A stretch of 64,000 nt of DNA from the NCBI GenBank assembly GCA_947063875.1, contig CAMSTY010000008.1, positions 16,340 through 80,339 of the forward strand, given 5' to 3'. Below, one piece after another: positions 61,925-64,000 of the stretch (position 1 is its first letter; each line of letters opens with the position of its first letter). The position numbers were made by a program, and so were the translations under genes. Below the pieces are notes generated by a model that was given only the letters and a program-made list of their open reading frames with translations, was not told the DNA's origin and ran no database searches. Source of the DNA: an uncultured bacterium (GTDB taxonomy: Bacteria; Bacillota; Clostridia; Lachnospirales; Lachnospiraceae).

Positions 61925-63014
61925 GCTGTAAAACCTCCTGATATTTTCTTAAAACAATGTGCATCTCTGTGCCGATCCCCTCTTTGCTGGTGGCCCAAAT
62001 CTGTCCGCCGTGGTCCTCCACAATCTTACGCACAATCGAAAGCCCGATCCCGCTCCCGCCTTGGGAAGAATTGCGGGAAGAATCCGTGCGGTAAAAACGG
62101 TCGAAAATATTCGGCAGATCCTTGGCCGCAATCCCTCTTCCGTTATCCTCGATCTCCACCTGGACAAAATCGCCCACGTCTTTAATCCGGATATTGAGCA
62201 TCCCCCTGGACTTATCCATATATTTGACGGAATTTCCGATAATGTTGTTGATCACCCGTTTCATCTGTTCCGCATCTGCAATTACCACCACATCGTCACT
62301 GACGTAATTGAAATACCCGAATTCAATCCCCCGGGATTCCATATCCAACCCTACTTCCTCGGCGCAATCCCGAAAATATCCTCCTACATTGATTTTGGAA
62401 AAGGTGTAAGGGATCTTGTTGGTATCAATCTTGGAATAAAAAGTCAGTTCATCGATCAGCCGGTCCATGTCATTGGCCTTGTTGTAAATGGTCCGGATAT
62501 ATTTGTCCAGCTTTTCCGGCGAGGAAGCCACTCCGTCCATAATCCCTTCCACATAACCCTTGATCGCTGTGATCGGCGTCTTTAAATCATGGGAAATGTT
62601 GCTGATCAGTTCTTTGTTCTCAAGGTCATCCTGGATCTTCTCCTCCACATTTGCCTTCAGCCGCATCCGCATCTCTTCAAAATCCTGACAAAGCTGCCCG
62701 ATCTCGTCATCCTCTTCCACGTCCATGGTAAAATCCAGATCACCGTCCCGAATCTTACGGACAGCCTCCTGCAGCTTGCTGATCGGCCGCACCACCGAAC
62801 GATAAACCCACATGGTCAATGCCGCAGAGATAAACAAAAGCATAAAAATGCCGGACACCAGCATCTGTACCACCATGCTTTTTACTTCCGGGTCAAAATC
62901 ATCGAACTGGTACAGCAAAAACAGCCGGTTCATGGAAATCAGCATCCCGGCGAAGATGATCGGCAGAATACTGAAAGAAAGAAAAGCAATCAGCAACCGG
63001 GTCCGCATCTTCAT
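61902..63014 (-). CDS. Sensor histidine kinase
   Basis: This 370-residue kinase has two membrane helices (about 7-27 and 48-70) with only a short extracytoplasmic loop of about 20 residues, then a HAMP domain (RSVVRPISKLQEAVRKIRDGD). The H box SNISHDLKTPITA carries His142, and the catalytic domain has NNIIGNSVKYM (N box), IEDNGRGIAAKDLPNIFDRF and GGSGIGLSIVRKIVEDHGG. The minimal sensor loop suggests an intramembrane-sensing kinase that responds to envelope stress or to a partner transporter. The ABC ATPase gene lies upstream, separated by a 118-base promoter region. Confidence 0.94.
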   Translation of the reverse strand: MKMRTRLLIAFLSFSILPIIFAGMLISMNRLFLLYQFDDFDPEVKSMVVQMLVSGIFMLLFISAALTMWVYRSVVRPISKLQEAVRKIRDGDLDFTMDVEEDDEIGQLCQDFEEMRMRLKANVEEKIQDDLENKELISNISHDLKTPITAIKGYVEGIMDGVASSPEKLDKYIRTIYNKANDMDRLIDELTFYSKIDTNKIPYTFSKINVGGYFRDCAEEVGLDMESRGIEFGYFNYVSDDVVVIADAEQMKRVINNIIGNSVKYMDKSRGMLNIRIKDVGDFVQVEIEDNGRGIAAKDLPNIFDRFYRTDSSRNSSQGGSGIGLSIVRKIVEDHGGQIWATSKEGIGTEMHIVLRKYQEVLQHEQDTDH

Positions 63015-63074
63015 AAAAAACGCACTCCTTTCCGGCAGACTGTCCCTAAAAGAAAAACTTTCTCTTAATTAATC

Positions 63075-63103
63075 AGTATACCATAAGAAATGCGTTTTGT
63101 TTA
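63075..63103 (-). promoter_or_regulatory. Promoter of the two-component system (extended -10)
   Basis: TGGTATACT gives an extended -10 on the minus strand, with TAAACA 17 bases upstream as a weak -35; the kinase start is about 60 bases downstream. Confidence 0.55.
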
Positions 63104-63132
63104 TAAAACTATTCTAAACTTTCAAAAACTTA

Positions 63133-63906
63133 TTAATTTCCGCACTCAATGCTGATCTCGTTAAATTTATCAAGAATATCTTCAATCCGGATAGCCGCTT
63201 TCCTCTCCCCTTCCTCGTCCAAAATCGCCTGTCCCTGATGCATCATCACCAGACGGTCCCCGTATTCCACCGCGTAGCGCAGGTTATGAGTCACCATGAT
63301 CGTGGTCAGATTTTTCTCCCGCACCACCTTACCCGTCAGTTCCATAATAATCTCTGCCGTCTTTGGGTCCAGGGCAGCCGTGTGTTCATCCAGGATCAGG
63401 AATTCAACCTCCGTCATGGTTGACATCAAAAGAGCCATGGCCTGCCGCTGTCCGCCGGAGAGCGCCCCCACCTTTACATGCAGCTTGTCTTCCAGGCCCA
63501 GCCCCAGAGACTTAAGCTGCTCCCGGTAAAAGCCAATCCTTTTCTTATCCGTTCCCCGCCGCAGGTTGAAAGGCTTTCCCTTATTGTCCGCCAGAGACAT
63601 ATTCTCCAGGATCGTCATACTCGGACAGGTTCCCATTGCCGGGTTCTGATACACACGGCCAACCCTTCTCTGACGCCGGTATTCCGGCATATGCGTGATG
63701 TCCTCGCTGTTAATCCGGATATTCCCTCCGTCAAGCGGAATGCTTCCGCAGATAATATTTAACAGGGAGGTCTTCCCGGAACCATTGCTTCCCACCACTG
63801 AGACAAACTGGCCGGTTTCAATCCGCATCGAAAAGTCCTGAAACATGCACATTTCATGAACAGTACCCGCGTTATAATATTTTTCAATATGGCTGAGTTC
63901 AAGCAT
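63133..63906 (-). CDS. ABC transporter ATP-binding protein (TrpXYZ-like family)
   Basis: The 257-residue ATPase has Walker A VGSNGSGKTSLLN, the Q-loop VYQNPAMGTCPSM, signature ALSGGQRQAMALLM, Walker B FLILDEHTAALDP and the switch histidine in VTHNLRYA. The DEHTAALDP form and the GTVHE start are typical of the ATPases that work with a binding protein of the TrpX/ABC-sub-bind family and a single-type permease. I use the ATG at 63906, nine bases after AAGG; an ATG at 63912 is possible. It overlaps the tail of a preceding minus-strand frame that looks like the partner permease. It lies upstream of the two-component genes but ends before their promoter. Confidence 0.88.
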   Translation of the reverse strand: MLELSHIEKYYNAGTVHEMCMFQDFSMRIETGQFVSVVGSNGSGKTSLLNIICGSIPLDGGNIRINSEDITHMPEYRRQRRVGRVYQNPAMGTCPSMTILENMSLADNKGKPFNLRRGTDKKRIGFYREQLKSLGLGLEDKLHVKVGALSGGQRQAMALLMSTMTEVEFLILDEHTAALDPKTAEIIMELTGKVVREKNLTTIMVTHNLRYAVEYGDRLVMMHQGQAILDEEGERKAAIRIEDILDKFNEISIECGN

Positions 63907-63955
63907 GGCCATTCACCTTCTTTCCTTTGCGGCTGCTCATCACCAGCAATGTCAG
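63899..63955 (-). pseudogene. Possible C-terminal tail of the partner ABC permease, cut off upstream
   Basis: The frame that ends at 63899, overlapping the ATPase start as coupled permease genes do, reads LTLLVMSSRKGKKVNGHA, a hydrophobic end plus basic tail. Just before it (63956-63958) the frame has a stop, and upstream stops occur in all frames. So either the permease was interrupted near 63955 or the true frame shifts here. The tail is short, so the call is weak. Confidence 0.35.
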
Positions 63956-64000
63956 TTAGTTAAGCTGCCGAGTTAGTTCCTGAATAGGGTCTAACTCAAA
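63956..64000 (-). other. Unassigned edge sequence with short inverted repeat
   Basis: The last 45 bases hold an inverted repeat GAGTTAG...CTAACTC (14-base loop) and a repeated GTTAG. Several stops occur and there is no coding continuity with the permease-like tail. It could be the end of an inserted element lying mostly outside the window. Confidence 0.3.

Noticed and set aside
1..64000. CRISPR array, rRNA or tRNA genes, intact insertion sequence
   Set aside because: No regularly spaced direct repeats of 25-40 bases, no tRNA-like cloverleaf or rRNA sequence, and no transposase were found on either strand.

Overview
The window looks like about 64 kb of chromosome from a spore-forming Lachnospiraceae (Clostridia, clostridial cluster XIVa-like). 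The evidence is a complete spoIIGA-sigE-spoIIP block, spoVD, a Spo0E-type protein, strong AGGAGG ribosome sites, roughly half G+C, and housekeeping proteins that read like those of gut Lachnospiraceae. Nearly all genes lie on the minus strand. Only ychF, a giant acyl-CoA dehydratase activase and a truncated desulfidase run the other way. I see no rRNA, tRNA, CRISPR array or intact mobile element.

Layout from left to right. 1-1.7 kb: tail of a tripartite tricarboxylate transporter (TctB partial, TctC). 1.9-3.8 kb: apt and a family-10 glycosylhydrolase-like lipid/wall protein. 3.9-9.8 kb: hemW, lepA, spoIIP, sigE, spoIIGA. 9.9-23 kb: a division and cell-wall (dcw) cluster read as mraZ-rsmH-ftsL-ftsI-spoVD-mraY-murD-ftsW-murA-ftsQ-ftsZ. 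murE, murF, murG and ftsA are absent from it. 23-24 kb: a Spo0E-like gene and lgt. 24.4-30.3 kb: ychF, lysA, pyk, a rhomboid-like protein and corA. 30.6-31.4 kb: a decayed, partly AT-rich scar with a methyltransferase remnant. 31.4-39.2 kb: a peptide ABC importer (oppABCDF) bracketed by two M42 aminopeptidase paralogues. 39.5-44.5 kb: a 1412-residue activase and a 5'-truncated cysteine desulfidase. 44.5-57 kb: a phosphoesterase, an unusual cytosolic BMP-domain protein, argS, a chorismate mutase/shikimate kinase fusion, efp, a YqeG-like phosphatase, nrdR, lysC and purL. 57-64 kb: a ~216 bp palindrome, two unknown membrane proteins, a HAD phosphatase, a DEAD-box helicase, a two-component system and an ABC ATPase whose partner permease seems to be interrupted at the window edge.

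Regulation is unusually readable here. About fifteen sigma-A promoters with 16-17 bp spacing were found by eye, along with several strong terminators. mraZ has a 10-bp-periodic GTGGT operator array just downstream of its promoter. spoIIGA has a Spo0A-type promoter with a 21 bp spacer and box-like sites. spoVD has its own sigma-E-like promoter behind a terminator, which ties it to the sigE gene 8 kb away. Both solute-binding-protein genes are followed by intercistronic hairpins.

The observations most worth following up are the large palindrome next to purL, the cytosolic ParB-like/BMP fusion, the peptide importer flanked by two M42 peptidases, the probable CTG start of ftsW, and the reduced dcw cluster. 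I did not find a clearly new defence or mobile system. All functional calls rest on reading the protein sequences against known families; no database search was run.
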